From the NCBI GenBank assembly GCA_051453625.1, contig JBOZIK010000001.1, forward strand, positions 291,850,048 through 291,914,047: a DNA stretch of 64,000 nt, read 5' to 3'. The position numbers and the translations under genes were made by a program. The notes under the pieces were generated by a model that was given only the letters and a program-made list of their open reading frames with translations, was not told where the DNA came from and did no database searches. Source of the stretch: Welwitschia mirabilis (lineage: Eukaryota; Gnetophyta; Gnetopsida; Welwitschiales). Below are positions 21,550 through 34,460 of this stretch, in pieces. Numbering within the stretch: the first letter of the stretch is position 1; each line of letters starts with the position of its first letter.

Positions 21550-23290
21550 TGGTGGTTACTAGGGATCATATTCTTTCATAAAAGGTTGGAAGGGGTTGTA
21601 TTCCTTTTCTTGTAACTTCTTCTCCTTGCTATCTTTAGTTTTCTTGAGAAAAATATTAGTAGTTTTCCCCATGTTTTCCTTTCTTTGCTTATACCAATAT
21701 ATGCTCTGATTATATCTGGTCTTCTTGCAAAAAGTACACATTTTCTTTTGGCTTTTCTCAATGTTAACCAACTATTTTCTACATGCTTCTCTTAAATATC
21801 CCATTCTACAATAATGTGAGTATCTATTTTTAAAAGAAACACATCTCCCTGAAATGTTCCTTAGTTTTCCATGAACATTACATGGGATTGGAAGGTTCTC
21901 ATAAGCAAGTTTAAGTTCATAAATACTCCATTTAGATCTAAATTTTATGGATTTAATCTCTTTTATATCCTCTAGACTCATCCATACAAAAAAATTTAGA
22001 TAGAACTAGTTTCATTTGCTTGATGATAATCCTATATATTTTGATTGGTTCACCAAACTAAGCATCAATTTTTCTTAAGAGGTCTTCATCTCAAAAATCC
22101 AATGGAAACTTATGGATGCAGATCCAAATTGGAAATGTCCTANNNNNNNNNNNNNNNNNNNNNNNNNNNNNNNNNNNNNNNNNNNNNNNNNNNNNNNNNN
22201 NNNNNNNNNNNNNNNNNNNNNNNNNNNNNNNNNNNNNNNNNNNNNNNNNNNNNNNNNNNNNNNNNNNNNNNNNNNNNNNNNNNNNNNNNNNNNNNNNNNN
22301 NNNNNNNNNNNNNNNNNNNNNNNNNNNNNNNNNNNNNNNNNNNNNNNNNNNNNNNNNNNNNNNNNNNNNNNNNNNNNNNNNNNNNNNNNNNNNNNNNNNN
22401 NNNNNNNNNNNNNNNNNNNNNNNNNNNNNNNNNNNNNNNNNNNNNNNNNNNNNNNNNNNNNNNNNNNNNNNNNNNNNNNNNNNNNNNNNNNNNNNNNNNN
22501 NNNNNNNNNNNNNNNNNNNNNNNNNNNNNNNNNNNNNNNNNNNNNNNNNNNNNNNNNNNNNNNNNNNNNNNNNNNNNNNNNNNNNNNNNNNNNNNNNNNN
22601 NNNNNNNNNNNNNNNNNNNNNNNNNNNNNNNNNNNNNNNNNNNNNNNNNNNNNNNNNNNNNNNNNNNNNNNNNNNNNNNNNNNNNNNNNNNNNNNNNNNN
22701 NNNNNNNNNNNNNNNNNNNNNNNNNNNNNNNNNNNNNNNNNNNNNNNNNNNNNNNNNNNNNNNNNNNNNNNNNNNNNNNNNNNNNNNNNNNNNNNNNNNN
22801 NNNNNNNNNNNNNNNNNNNNNNNNNNNNNNNNNNNNNNNNNNNNNNNNNNNNNNNNNNNNNNNNNNNNNNNNNNNNNNNNNNNNNNNNNNNNNNNNNNNN
22901 NNNNNNNNNNNNNNNNNNNNNNNNNNNNNNNNNNNNNNNNNNNNNNNNNNNNNNNNNNNNNNNNNNNNNNNNNNNNCAACCCAATCATGGATCTGATCTA
23001 TCCTTGATTGTGGGCTAGATGAAACAAACTTTCTGATTAAACTATACTGAAGTTCTTCTTGATCTTATAATAGACACCTTCATTAATATCCAAAACTAGG
23101 GATTTTCCTTCCCTAAAGAACTTTGTCTTCTTTATATTAGGATCAAATCCCTCAAGGAAAATCCTAAAAATAGATAAAAAGTAATATTTCAAAAGCTTCC
23201 ATAACTCACCCATTAAAAAACTGTCTAGTAACTGATATTGCCACTGTACTCTGTGACTAAGAGCCAAAACTACCACCGTTAATCCACAGT
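21550..23290 (-). pseudogene. LINE ORF1 (gag-like) remnant, mostly in a gap
   Basis: 21772-21981 encodes YELKLAYENLPIPCNVHGK followed by YSHYCRMGYLREACRK, the zinc-knuckle region of plant LINE ORF1 ('YE.LP.FC..CGK.GH...C'), with some Cys lost. 21559-21771 continues with KKMCTFCKKTRYN. 23037-23276 encodes a frame with LDSFLMGELWKLLKYYF and FREGKSLVLDINEG, in the position of the DUF4283 RNA-binding-like domain; this match is weak. Positions 22143-22976 are N. ORF1 proteins bind the element RNA. The true start is not identifiable. Confidence 0.68.
22143..22976. other. Assembly gap, 834 N, inside LINE ORF1
   Basis: A run of N. Frames reported across it are artefacts. Confidence 0.98.
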
Positions 23291-23299
23291 TTTTTAAGC

Positions 23300-24800
23300 C
23301 TTACTCCCTCCCATGCTTCAGATCCATCGAGCCCTAGCAAAGCTCTAAAACCATCTATTAAAGCTTTCTTATTAATTATTGCATTATTGAAATGATTATT
23401 TTTTAAATATAACTTAAACAAAAGCTCATGAATTTTTTGTTAGAGTACTATTGCCTTGTTCCTTATCACATTCTTATTGAAGCCCTTGAATCCTGCAGTA
23501 CTTCACTAGTTTCCTTTTCACCTACAACTTGTTTGTTCAAGTTGTTGAGTGCTCCATTGCTCTACCAGTTTCATTTTTCCCTATAGCTCATCCATTCTTC
23601 CATCTAATGCACATTTTCTAAGTATTGTCTATTTTATATGGCCCTACCGCTTGCTATTTGCCTTGCTTCGCCATGATGTAACTCCATAACATAGCTTGCT
23701 ATTTCTTATGATCACCCATAAAAGCATCTTTAACTACTTGATTTATAGTATTTACTATGTGTTATTCCCATGCATGATAATGAGGCCTCCTATTACTTGA
23801 AGTGTTAGTAATTTCTCTTTTTGTATGTTCTCATTTCATTTCATTTTTTTCATGCTTTATACTTATTTCTTAGATTTTAAGGATTTCTTATTCCTAATGA
23901 TTTATCTTACTTAGGACATTTTTAGTGATGTCTTTGACTATAAGTAATAAATTTCATGTTGTTAGAATGATGAGATAATTTTTCAATCCTATTTGAGTTT
24001 AGACTAAGAACTATGGTTCAATACTTTATTTCTATTTATTATAGTAAATTTTAAAGTGACAAATGCTCTAGTTGTTTGAAATTTCTAAAAAATGACATTG
24101 CTATAATTACCATTAACATGTGAAAAATATGCATGAGTTGAATCTAGTTTGCATAGATCTAAAGCCTGGAAACATTCTTTTTGTTTCATCAGATATTGTA
24201 AAGGTTCCTAAATATAAGGTAGTTTGATTAATTACTTGAGGTTAATCCTACTAAATAGTAAAAAATAATTCATAAGAAAAGTAGTAGAAAATATCACTAT
24301 CTTGTCTTTTAGATCTCCTCTTAGAATTTCATATCATCATTCTAGTTGTCACATTTTAATAAGTAGTCTAAGCATACTAGTCTTAGAGACACTTCATATC
24401 ATGAATTTATGAAAAATAGGATGGGGTAGAAAGTCTCATTGGACTTTTAAAAGAAAATTAGTTTTGTTTAGTTTAAATTTAAAGGAATATTATTATAGTA
24501 CATACAAGACAAGCTGATAAGAAAGATCATAAAAGTATTAACTAGTTAATAATAGAGGCTTTACAATTACTCTACTTACAAAATAATAAAACTAAAAAGT
24601 TACTAGAAAATAAACCTATAGTTAATTAGATACTTTACAAAGGTATTCTATATGACTCTAAAAATTTTCTAAAAGATCTTATTATATACACCAGTCTAGG
24701 AGATGTTGTAAATGCTATTGTTAAAGGGTGGTTTCAAATATGTTTTTTTCAAAGAAGAATATGATATTTTGTAAAGTTCCTAACCAATTTTCCAATTTTA
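23300..24800. other. Unassigned sequence 5' of the LINE
   Basis: 23300-23720 is somewhat C/T-rich on the plus strand and could be LINE 5' untranslated sequence. The remainder shows no feature that I recognise. Confidence 0.4.
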
Positions 24801-25560
24801 AACTCTTGAGTATATTATTTAACTTGGAAGGATTTAGAAGATGTAATTATTACATCTAACTATAAAATAGATGAACAATGTATCTTACCTTTCATAATGA
24901 CATTGGGTTATGATGGGTTATTTTTTCATCTAGATGTTTCTCCCAGTTCCCTTAGAAATTAAAGGATGCATAGGATACAGGAATCTATCATAGCATTAAG
25001 CAATAATAGTATTGGAATTACACTAAACTTGCATGATAACCATCTTAGAACAAGTGCTTTACTTCAAATTTATGAGTGCCCTATTTATTTATCTCATCTA
25101 AAGATATTAAATCTTTTAAAAAATTACTTAATGAATGCTTTTGGTCAAATTCTCTCTACATGTATTAAAGAATGTAAAACTTTAATGATTTGTGGCCCTC
25201 TGACATTTTTGATAAGAAAAAAAACATACAATTATGTTGATCTTAAATATTTCTTTTACTCACAAGCTTGGATTATAAGTTCTAATATCATAGTGCTAGT
25301 AGTACTTGACACTGGTACTAATCTATCTGGTTATCTTGCAATTGCAAATAATGAGTGGTTGATAATTCAAAAAACAATACGTATACCCTTTTTACCTCTA
25401 GTATAAGTTCACAAGTTACTTATTGATGAAGTATTTACACTTGTAGAATATGATCCTTTGGTAGAGGTTGCAATAGATTTAGAGAGGAGAGCCCTATTGA
25501 TAAGTACTTCATTAAGAGGAGGTTGTATCTAAATGTGGAATTACTACAGTAATCATATGC
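24800..25560 (+). pseudogene. Decayed reading frame of unknown origin
   Basis: A frame starting near 24813 (YYLTWKDLEDVIITSNYK and onward) is open to a single TAA at 24960-24962. It then opens for 146 codons (24966-25406), from MHRIQESIIALSNNS through LRTSALLQIYECPIYLSHLK to WLIIQKTIRIPFLPLV, and continues after one stop with VHKLLIDEVFTLVEYDPLV. The run is long for such AT-rich DNA, and the composition (Leu/Ile with regular charged residues) is protein-like. I do not recognise the family. No transposase triad, RT motif or zinc finger is present. A mobile-element or viral-fossil origin is possible but unsupported. Confidence 0.35.
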
Positions 25561-28500
25561 CAACTATCCTCCATCCTTAGATGTATTATGTCTTACATAT
25601 CAATCTAACTGCACATACCTTTATTATCATTTACTGCCACTCACCTGAATCTTACTTATTATGTGCTATCCTTACTCAATGACTCTTCTTACCTTATAGT
25701 AATGGTAATAACTTTACTTACATAACTAGTCTACATCCTTGGCTTTACATAAGCTCAGGCCTTAAATTTAAATACAATATTGATGTGCTACTAAGACTAT
25801 TAAATATAAATATGATAGTAAATTATTGGATGATTTTTTACCTCTTGATATACCTAAAGAAAGCTAACTTTTTCCTCCTAGGAAATGCTAAGTTGAGGGT
25901 TTCATCCAATAATTCTCTAGAAAGTGTGCTAATAATTTTATTGTAAATTATATAGTGAGTTTATTTCAAGAAAGAACATCCATCAGCATGCTTAATAATT
26001 ATCTAATATTATAAAGAAGACTAAAGAAGAGGATTTTGATAAAAACCCCTAAAGTTAAAAAATAAATCACAGAGATATTAAAGTAGAGAATTATTGATAG
26101 TCACTAACATTAAAACAAGAATCACTAAAGCTGAAAATTGTTGGAATGCCTTCACATATTTCTTTTCTAAATTTTAAAAAATAAGAAGCTAAGATACATA
26201 TTAGAATAAGCTATTAACAGGTTATGGACATAACACTGAAATAGAAAAACAAAATCTAGTTCTTACAACATCATCTTATTTTTTAAATAGTAAAAATATA
26301 AGTAGGCATTGGGTTATGTGATCAATCATTTTAACTAGTAAAGAGCAAAAGTAGTAGGTAGATCATCTTTAGATTTATAAATAAAGTGATAAATTAAGCC
26401 AAATGTACTTTGATATAGTAACAAACAAAAAAGAATAATATATTAGAAATAATAAAGGAAAAATAGAAACTAAATTAAATAATGTGAAAAGCACCATATA
26501 ATAACCTACTTAAATGATAAAGTAAAAATAATTTCTTGATAGATTTAAAAACTTTTTAATAATAAGTTTATACAAAAGTAGTAATGCCTTTTAAACCATA
26601 CATACCTTGTTTAACGTGATATGGGGTAAACAAGTTGAAATTAAAAACTTTAAATCATCTACAAGATATGATGTATTCACTAATAAGTAACTTTACATAG
26701 TCAGTCATGTGGGATCTATCCCAACTAATAAATGAGTTTGGGTATTCACAAGAATTATCAAATTACAACTATCCATTAAGTAAACCCATAGAACCACACT
26801 GCAGTAAAGGTTTGTAATTTTATTTTCCTTCTACCCCATAATAGATGATGTTTGTTTTATTAAATCCCAAAAAGAAATTGTAATAATAGGTTACTAATAT
26901 CAAAATATTGAAGGTCCATACAACTATGAGAAGGAAACAATAGAAAAGTGAAATGTTAAGATATCATACCACACAACAGAATCCATAAAATAGTACTACT
27001 AATAGGTTTGAAGCTTCATGTGGAATGTCTAATGCTAGTAAGTGATATAAGTTGAATAGTCATATGAATGGATGCATGAATTCCGCATCATGTGCTTATT
27101 CAAAATTTACACAGGCTCTTGATGAATCTCAAAATGTTCATGTAAACTAAGCATGGCTTGAAAAAATGTTGTACTCATCCACTTTAAAAGTCAATTAATA
27201 GGATGCCTTTCTTTCTTTAAGAATGGTTGGTTTCAAGTCTTCAGCTATGTTAACATATCCAAAAGAGTATTTAGATCATGATAACTTATATCTTCATGCC
27301 TTAGATAGTATGATTATAGAATAGTCTTAGTTTCCTCTTAGGTAGGCCCACAAAAGAGGATTATCTCATCTAAGTAATGGTTCTTGTTCTTGTCACAAAG
27401 GCATGCAAATTAAGTATGTTAAAATTGAACTAAAAAAACTCTTAGCATGACTTGAAGGTGAGGATGTCTTTGTGAATAGGTACAAGTCAGATAGATATAA
27501 TTATAAAAAGGTCAAGTCTACTAATTTGTATTATGTATGCCTAGAAACTATGAATTAAAATAAAACTTAGGTTGCATAAGGTTTATCTTTGAAATTGATG
27601 GTCATCTTCCTAGTTGTTGAAATGCTCATGGTTATGGAATCATTACAGGAACCTGGTCATGTGGTTCTTGAAATGCTCATGGTTATGAACTGAATGATGT
27701 TTTAGAATGAATTGATCTATTGATTATTACTTTTTATTATTAATATAATGCTTGTAGAGTGTAGGATGCATACTGCCTCTTCCATTTAATGATTATATTT
27801 CCTTTTGAAAAAAACCCTTCCTTTTCTATCTATACTTGCATTGTTATGGATATTACATAATTATTTAATAAGGGGAACATTATTGTGTATGTTGATATTA
27901 CTAGTATGTTCTTTACCAAAAAGGTAAAAACCACCAAAAACCACTGCAATTGCCTAGAATCCTAGAATTTTTGGTTATAAAAGCCATTATGAATTAAGAA
28001 AGCATAGTGTTGGCTCTTAAATGATTAATTAAAGGAGTGATTTTTATCATGGCAATTTCAAAGTTTAATTATAGAGACTAACCTAATAGTTAATCTCCTT
28101 CTTATTGAACTGATCATAAGTTATGCATTAGGGCTTATAAAAAATATATATTTGATTTAATTTTTAGGTGCCTAGTGAATAGAATATTTAATAAGAAATA
28201 ATAATCACATGGCATAGGCAAAATGAGTAAGCCTCTCTTGCCTTTTCTTTAGCTCTCCTTTCATGGCCTTTACCTCCTTGAGCATCTAAAGATTCAGTAA
28301 TACAGAGGCTTATATCAAAATAGTACAAATGTCTAAGCAAATGAATTTTGCTATATGAGTAAAAGAGGAGGGAGGTTGATCAATAGATATGAAAATCGAT
28401 CTTAGCAATGAGTGTTTATAATACTTATAGTTTTATAAATAATATCCTTCTCTTCTTTAGGTATCATCTATGGTATAAAACACGATTTATTCAATCCTAG

Positions 28501-29980
28501 AAAATTTCACAATGGCATCAAGCTTGTTACTTAATTTTCAAAAAAATCAATTATTCTCATGTCACCTATCTTTGGAATGTAATAAGATTTATGAAACATT
28601 TTAGAGTATGATGTGGTAGACCTTACAAATTCACATCTCAGGTTTTTCCTATTTAACTCTAAATAAAAGGCTAAGCTATGGCATACTATTTTTAATCTAT
28701 ACTTTAATAGTGGATAGGTAAATTTCCTTCTTTGATTGGAATAGTTAACTTATTCATAGATACCTCCAATCTTTATCCTTAAATATGTTCTCTTCAATTA
28801 AAACTCTAAAAAAATAAATAAATATTCTTAAAAAATTAGAATAAAATTTTTTGTGATGAAATCTTGATGCTACTAATAAGATTAACCTAGTGGACTAGGT
28901 GAAAGCGTACATTTCACAAATCATAGGGAGATTTTTCATTAAACTACTTAGGATTTTAACATTTTTCTCTTAGCAAAGGTGGTTTTAAGACTTTTGATAG
29001 GATACACCTTATAATTAAAGGTTATAAAGGGTGTAAAAATGTTTACAAATGAGTTTTTTTTTTTTAAATATGTCTCAAATCAAGGGGAACATTGACAACT
29101 TTGAAATTATTTGGGAATAAAATATTAAATGAGAAATATGGTGATGAGAGATGACATGTTTGTTTGTAATTACTAAAGGTTATAACAAATTAAATCCTCT
29201 ACTACCATAAAGATTATTTAAAAAATAACACCCTCTTTTCCTACAACCTCAAGTAATAATATTTTTTAATATCTTGTACTAGAATAAGTTATTTAACTTA
29301 TGATAATATTATCCATATAAGGTTTTTATTTTATCAATAAATCTGTGCTTTACCATTAGAGTACAAAAAAAGAGAGATTATTTCTTGATTGACTTTTGAT
29401 ACTTAATAAAAGATGTAGACATCAAGAAATGTATTCATAATTCACTACAAATTCTTATGTCCTTTTTTTTTAAACCTATTATTTTAGTTTAAGATATTAA
29501 TGATGTTAAACCTTAAGATATTTTGAGCCCTCTTATGTGTAGTTGGAATCTAGACCCATAAGAGAAGATTAAGGAAAACAAAACTACGTCATGCAAAAGG
29601 TAATAAGATTTAAAGTCAGATTTGGCATTTATTATAGACCATGTTAAAACCTATAATGAAGCATGATTTCCATTAGATTCAAAGGATCTTGTACATGTTG
29701 TTTTTAACAAAATCCTTGTTTTTCTTTAAAATCCTTAAAAAAACTGATCATATTCTTGAATTTCTTAATAACTTTCGTATACTTTTCTTTAAAAATTTCT
29801 CAAGCTTTCCTTCATATCTTTTCACAGAATTTCATTAAAATAATTCTTCACAAACTCCATTTTAATGCATGTACAAATGGACAAAATTTTAAAACACCAC
29901 TTTTATGCATGTAAATTTATTTTATTACATACATCTTATAATAGTACATTGAGTTGTAATTTAAAGGCATTATAAGACCA
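25561..29980. other. Long AT-rich stretch without an assignable feature
   Basis: I read both strands and found no convincing domain. There is a local duplication of tgaaatgctcatggttatg (27622 and about 27671). Short open frames are scattered and unrecognised. It is probably decayed transposon sequence. Confidence 0.4.
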
Positions 29981-30019
29981 ATTATAAAACCCTTGAAATT
30001 CACATAAGAGATTCCTTTG

Positions 30020-30760
30020 TTTTCCCTAAAAATGAAGATACCATATCTATGGTTAAACTGATTAGAAAAAAAACATACATAGTGATGGAAAAACCAGATT
30101 TATTAGAACATAATGGACTTATATCATAATACTTAAGATAGATATTCAGAATAAATTCTTATCTTTATAAGGATGGACCTTTAGAATATAGATCTTAATG
30201 CTTAAAATTTATAATGAAATTATTAGAGATTTCTTAGTTGTTAATAAACCTAGCATCAAAAATAGTATTCTAGAAAAGCAATATGTAGTTAAAAATGATC
30301 AAAATGGTAATATTCATATGTTAAACTTGATCATTATTAATGTCATTAACTAGAGTGAAGCTTCATCATTACTATACAAAGCTAGTTTGAGTAGAGAAAT
30401 GGGCAGAATGAGAATATTTGAGCATTACACCTAGAGTCATTACATCTTTCCTTTATGCATCTAGGACAAGAACAATGATGCAGGCCACTAAGTATAGAAT
30501 TATTTCACCTTATTAATCTATCTAGAAGTGAATGGATTCCTCAAAGATATGCAACTAGAGATTATTTAAGGGAAATCCAAGCTATTAACAAGATCTTGAC
30601 TTCTGTTAGTGATTTCATCACGATAATTATAACTAATCATGTGCATGTGTTATTTAAAAACTTAAAGCTTACTTAAATACTACCCCTTTATTTAGATGGA
30701 AACTCAAAAACATTGACATCTCTTAGTATATTACCAAATTCACAATCTTTAAGTGAATTA
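30020..30760 (+). other. Possible decayed coding traces, unknown
   Basis: From about 30484 to 30675 the plus strand has an open run of about 65 codons including LFHLINLSRSEWIPQRYA, TRDYLREIQAINKIL and HVHVLFKNLKLT. A second patch, about 30215-30350, reads IIRDFLVVNKPSIKNSILEK. Composition looks protein-like but I recognise no family. Chance open frames cannot be excluded. Confidence 0.25.
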
Positions 30761-32369
30761 CTTTAATCATTATGCTTTATTAGGTGAAATTAGAATATCA
30801 TAAAGGTAATGACTACTATTGCACTCACATTTTACATTGCTAGGACCATTCTTCAATTATTCTTATTAAAACATGAAAGAAACAAATAGCTTCTTTGTTA
30901 TTATTGTTAATTTTATTCAAATTCATCCTCTACTAATTGAACTATCAATAATAATTATTAAAAATTTTATAGGAAGATGCATTTGATCTATTTTTAGGAG
31001 GATATGTTAACACTACTCTATTGAAGTGGTGCATTAGAATTACTTTCTTTAGCTATCCTACTATGAATTGAGGTTTGTGAGTTAGGGCCCTGTCCCATGT
31101 AGAAGTTGCCTTAATTGTGTTTGTAAAATCTATATAAACTGGTAGAATTATTTTTCTAATATCATCCATTCTCTTAGTTTAAGTGAGTATACATGTATTA
31201 ATTATCTTGTAAACTAGTTTGCTTTAAAAAATACGCAATGATCATAGGAGAGAAAGAAAGGAAATGATATATAGAGAATCTTGGATTACTTGTAGGATGA
31301 AGGAAGGTAAAAGACCATTCTTAACATAAAGAAATCTTTTTTCAACTTGTCTACGAATTCTAAATTATAGCAAACATTTAAATAATGAGATGCAAGTGGA
31401 AAGCCAATAAATAAGAAGATAAATAATAGATTTGATAATTCTAGAAGCTTTGCTCTAAGGCTTCAATTTGATATCTTCCACTTTCCCTTAAATTAATGAC
31501 ATATTTTTTAGTACACTATGTAAATAGGGAAATCAACTGTTCAAAGATAAAACTCTCATGAATAATAGTTCAACTTGTAAGAATTAAGTATAGTATAGAC
31601 TACATATGATAACATGTTACATCTTAGGAATTTGATGAATTATAAAATGTTATCATTGCATGTTACTTGAAGACTGATGTTGACATTGAAGGATGATTAA
31701 TTAAAAATGATTTTTATGACTTGATGAGCCAAGAGGTTGAATCCAAATTTTTCATAATTAACAAGGATTCATATCATGTGTTAATAAAAGACCTAATCTT
31801 AAATTACCTTTGACCATCATCATGCATATTCTTATTGTTTATTCCAAGTATGTTCTTCATTTCCATCTCTTTCAGGCAACCTTGAGTTAAACCACTATGT
31901 GTTATGATACAAAACTGCATTACAATACCTCAACTTATATAACTCTAAATTTTGTTAAAATACTTATAATTAATCTCATCCTTTTCTCATACATTAAAAT
32001 CTATATTATGATAATATATAATAATAATTACATTTTTCTAGATAACATCCTAGCTCAATTTTGAATCCATAATCAATGATTTGGCATCATTACTATAGTC
32101 AAATACTTTAACACTGTATTAGTATTAGACTACTTAATATTTATTATGCATTCACACATTTGTTATTACTCCTCTATGATAATTTACCTAGTGTTAAAAC
32201 TATTAGAGTAATACACTAAATGACATCATTATATCCATCATCATCATTTGCTAAATCCATTCATGTGAGGGACAAGAATTAGATGTTTATGAATAGGTAT
32301 TCCAAAACCAATTACATTTAAAATTATACCTATAACTTTAAAAATATTATGTACTTATTTTTTAATATT
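30761..32369. other. Unassigned sequence upstream of the CACTA transposase
   Basis: It should contain the 5' end of the CACTA element. No CACTA-type terminal repeat and no subterminal repeat array could be recognised. Confidence 0.4.
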
Positions 32370-32377
32370 AATATTTG

Positions 32378-32585
32378 TAGGGAATGTAAGGAGTATAATA
32401 ATGATGTAAATAAATTCATAGAATTTGCAATGAACAACTCTTTTAGTTCTTAAGGTATACTTTATCCATGTGTGAAATGCTACAACACTTGTTATCGATA
32501 ACTAAATGTAGTTTTTGAGCATCTTTTATAAAAAGGCATGAATCATACATACATAAAGTGGATTATGCATGGGAAAAGATCAAAA
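32378..32585 (+). pseudogene. CACTA: transposase-associated N-terminal domain
   Basis: Reads RECKEYNNDVNKFIEFAM, then ILYPCVKCYNTCYR, then VFEHLL and KGMNHTYIKWIMHGK. It matches the Transpos_assoc domain plan, in which a 'GV..FI.FA' helix is followed by the C-P-C-x2-C-x3-C zinc-like cluster and 'HL...G....Y..W..HGE'. The cysteines P-C-V-K-C-x3-C are present, with a stop just after. A likely 3' splice site, ttgtag, precedes it at 32375-32380. In En/Spm-type elements this domain opens the large TNP2-like product. Confidence 0.82.
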
Positions 32586-34460
32586 GAATAATATGACAAA
32601 TGTAGTGATAATAATATAATATAAGTTGATTCTATTTCCATGGTAAAAAAAGCCTTTATGTTCTTAAATGATGGTGAGAAATCACATAAAGGGAAAAAAT
32701 ACCAAGGATTTCTCAAATTTTAATAATTTTAGTGGAAGATATTAAAAATTCAGAATACAATATATTAATCAAAAAAACTAAGAAGCCATTATACTCTAGT
32801 TGCACAAAATATTCAAAGATTTTTATAACTATCAATTTGCTTACCATCAAAGTAATCAGTGGATGATAAATTCAACTTTTAAATGTTGCTTGATTTCTTG
32901 CATGACTCTTTTCTAGAATGTAATACTATTTCAAGTTCTTATGATCAATTAAAAAGGACACTTCACTTCCTAGGTATGAAATGTAATATAATACAAGCAT
33001 ACCCTAATGGTTGTGTGTTATATGGGAAGGAGTATAAGAAGAAAAATAAATGTCTTTAATGTAGTGCATCTAGATGGATATCAAAGAGAGATCCCAAAGA
33101 TAGTAATCCAAACAAAAGATTACCTTCCAAAGTACTATGATACTTTTCATTAATTCCAAGGCTACAAAGGCTTTATTCATTATGCATAATAATGGAACAT
33201 GTGATATAAAATTTAAAAAGTTTGACAGACCATGGCATAATATGACATCTAGCAAATTCTATCTTATTAATGAATCATATGATGAATTTAAATTTGGACC
33301 TAGTCATGTAATACTTGATATTACAACAGATAGATTTAACTATTTTTGGATGCTTTCCACTTCTTATAGTTATTGGTAAGTTATGATGATTGTTTATAAC
33401 TTGTCACCTTGGCTATGCATGAAAAGGTCTTATGTGATGCTTTCTTTTCTCATACTTGGGCCTAAGAAATTAGGAAAACATATTGTTATGTACCTTTAAC
33501 CTCTTATTAAAAAGTTAAAGCTAAAATGGTATGAGAAAGTAAAAACATTTTATAAACTTAAAAAAGGAGTTGTTTATCATGAAAGAAGTGCTACTTGAAT
33601 GATAAATGATTTTCTAGCATATGGAAACATTTCAAGATGGAGTACAAAGGGGAGATTAGCATGTTCCATATGTGATTATAAGACCAATTCTATATGATTG
33701 CCTTATAGTAAGAAATATTACTATTAAGGGAATAGAAGATTTCTTAATAAGAATCATAGGTAAAATACCTTTTAATGGCAAAGTAAAATAAGAAGAATTC
33801 ATGCCACTAAGTAGTGAAGAGATTCTTTTTCAACTTAATGACCTAGATTTTACTTAGACAGATTAAATTTCTAGACATTAAAAAAAGAAAACAAAAATGC
33901 CAAAACATGGAAAGAAAGAAAATTAATTAAAGGTCACTCAATTTAGTAAATTTAAAAAGTCATAAAACAACTACAAGAGAAGTCAATTTGTGCATTCTAG
34001 GGGAAGAGTGTAGTAATAGATGGAGAAAAAAATTAATACTATTTACTCTCCCATATTGGAAGGTAATAAAAAGGTGTTTGAGATAGTTTAATAATAAATT
34101 CTTTTTCTTTATTATGCTTTCATTTAATACCTTTTTCAATTCTAACATGTATAGAGGATCATAATATTTGACACAATGTGAATGTTATGCATACGAAAAA
34201 GAATGTCTGTGATAGATTACTAAGCACTATCCTAAATATTAAGAAAAAGCAAAGGAAAAACTTGAATCATAACTTGATCTAAAAGAGGTATGTATTAGAG
34301 ATGGACTTTTACCCATTAGGGTAAGTAATGATAAAAAGGCATTCCTTCCACTTGCCAATTTTTTGATGTTAGTAAAAGAAAAGAATTCTTTCCTAAATAT
34401 GCTATTAGAGTTGAAAATTCTAGATGGTTATGCATTAAATATTTGTAGGTGTATCTTAAA
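32586..34460 (+). pseudogene. CACTA: TNP2-type transposase core (Transposase_21)
   Basis: Readable blocks in order: KKAFMFLNDGEKSH (32645-32690), then about 32965-33095 with HFLGMKCNIIQAYPNGCV, LYGKEYKKKNKC and SASRWISKRDP. 33230-33380 has SYDEFKFGPSHVILDITTDR and FNYFWMLSTSYSYW; then YNLSPWLCMKRSYVML, LILGPKKLGKHIVMYL (to 33500). 33580-33690 gives SATxMINDFLAYGNIS and LACSICDYKT. 34150-34210 gives QCECYAYEKECL, near the DDE-like 'DVMHIEKN' motif. These match the TNP2 family, which cuts the element ends. Frequent stops and shifts mean it is dead. Several catalytic acidic positions are altered (for example MHIEKNV appears as YAYEKEC). Confidence 0.87.

Larger units (their letters stand above)
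18300..23300 (-). mobile_element. Degenerate L1-type LINE (non-LTR retrotransposon)
   Basis: On the minus strand ORF1 remains (about 21.55-23.3 kb) precede ORF2 remains (about 18.68-21.4 kb), in the order endonuclease, reverse transcriptase, C-terminal zf-RVT-like region. This is the plan of plant L1 elements. Both are riddled with stops. An 834-N gap removes most of ORF1. The 3' boundary is uncertain; no clear poly(A) tail or target duplication was found. Confidence 0.85.

Noticed and set aside
22045-23018. Several long open frames across 22.1-23.0 kb, and similar ones over 61.8-62.2 and 62.7-63.7 kb
   Set aside because: They are mostly N and carry no sequence information.
29446-29459. cactacaaattctt as the CACTA 5' terminal repeat, with tttcttgtagta at 39365-39376 as the 3' end
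   Set aside because: The second lies inside TNPA coding and before its last repeat, the first is nearly 3 kb upstream of any coding, and no paired repeat or 3-bp target duplication was seen.
24800-30760. Endogenous pararetrovirus copy
   Set aside because: Considered because of unassigned protein-like frames, but no reverse transcriptase, RNase H or protease motif was found on either strand, so there is no support.
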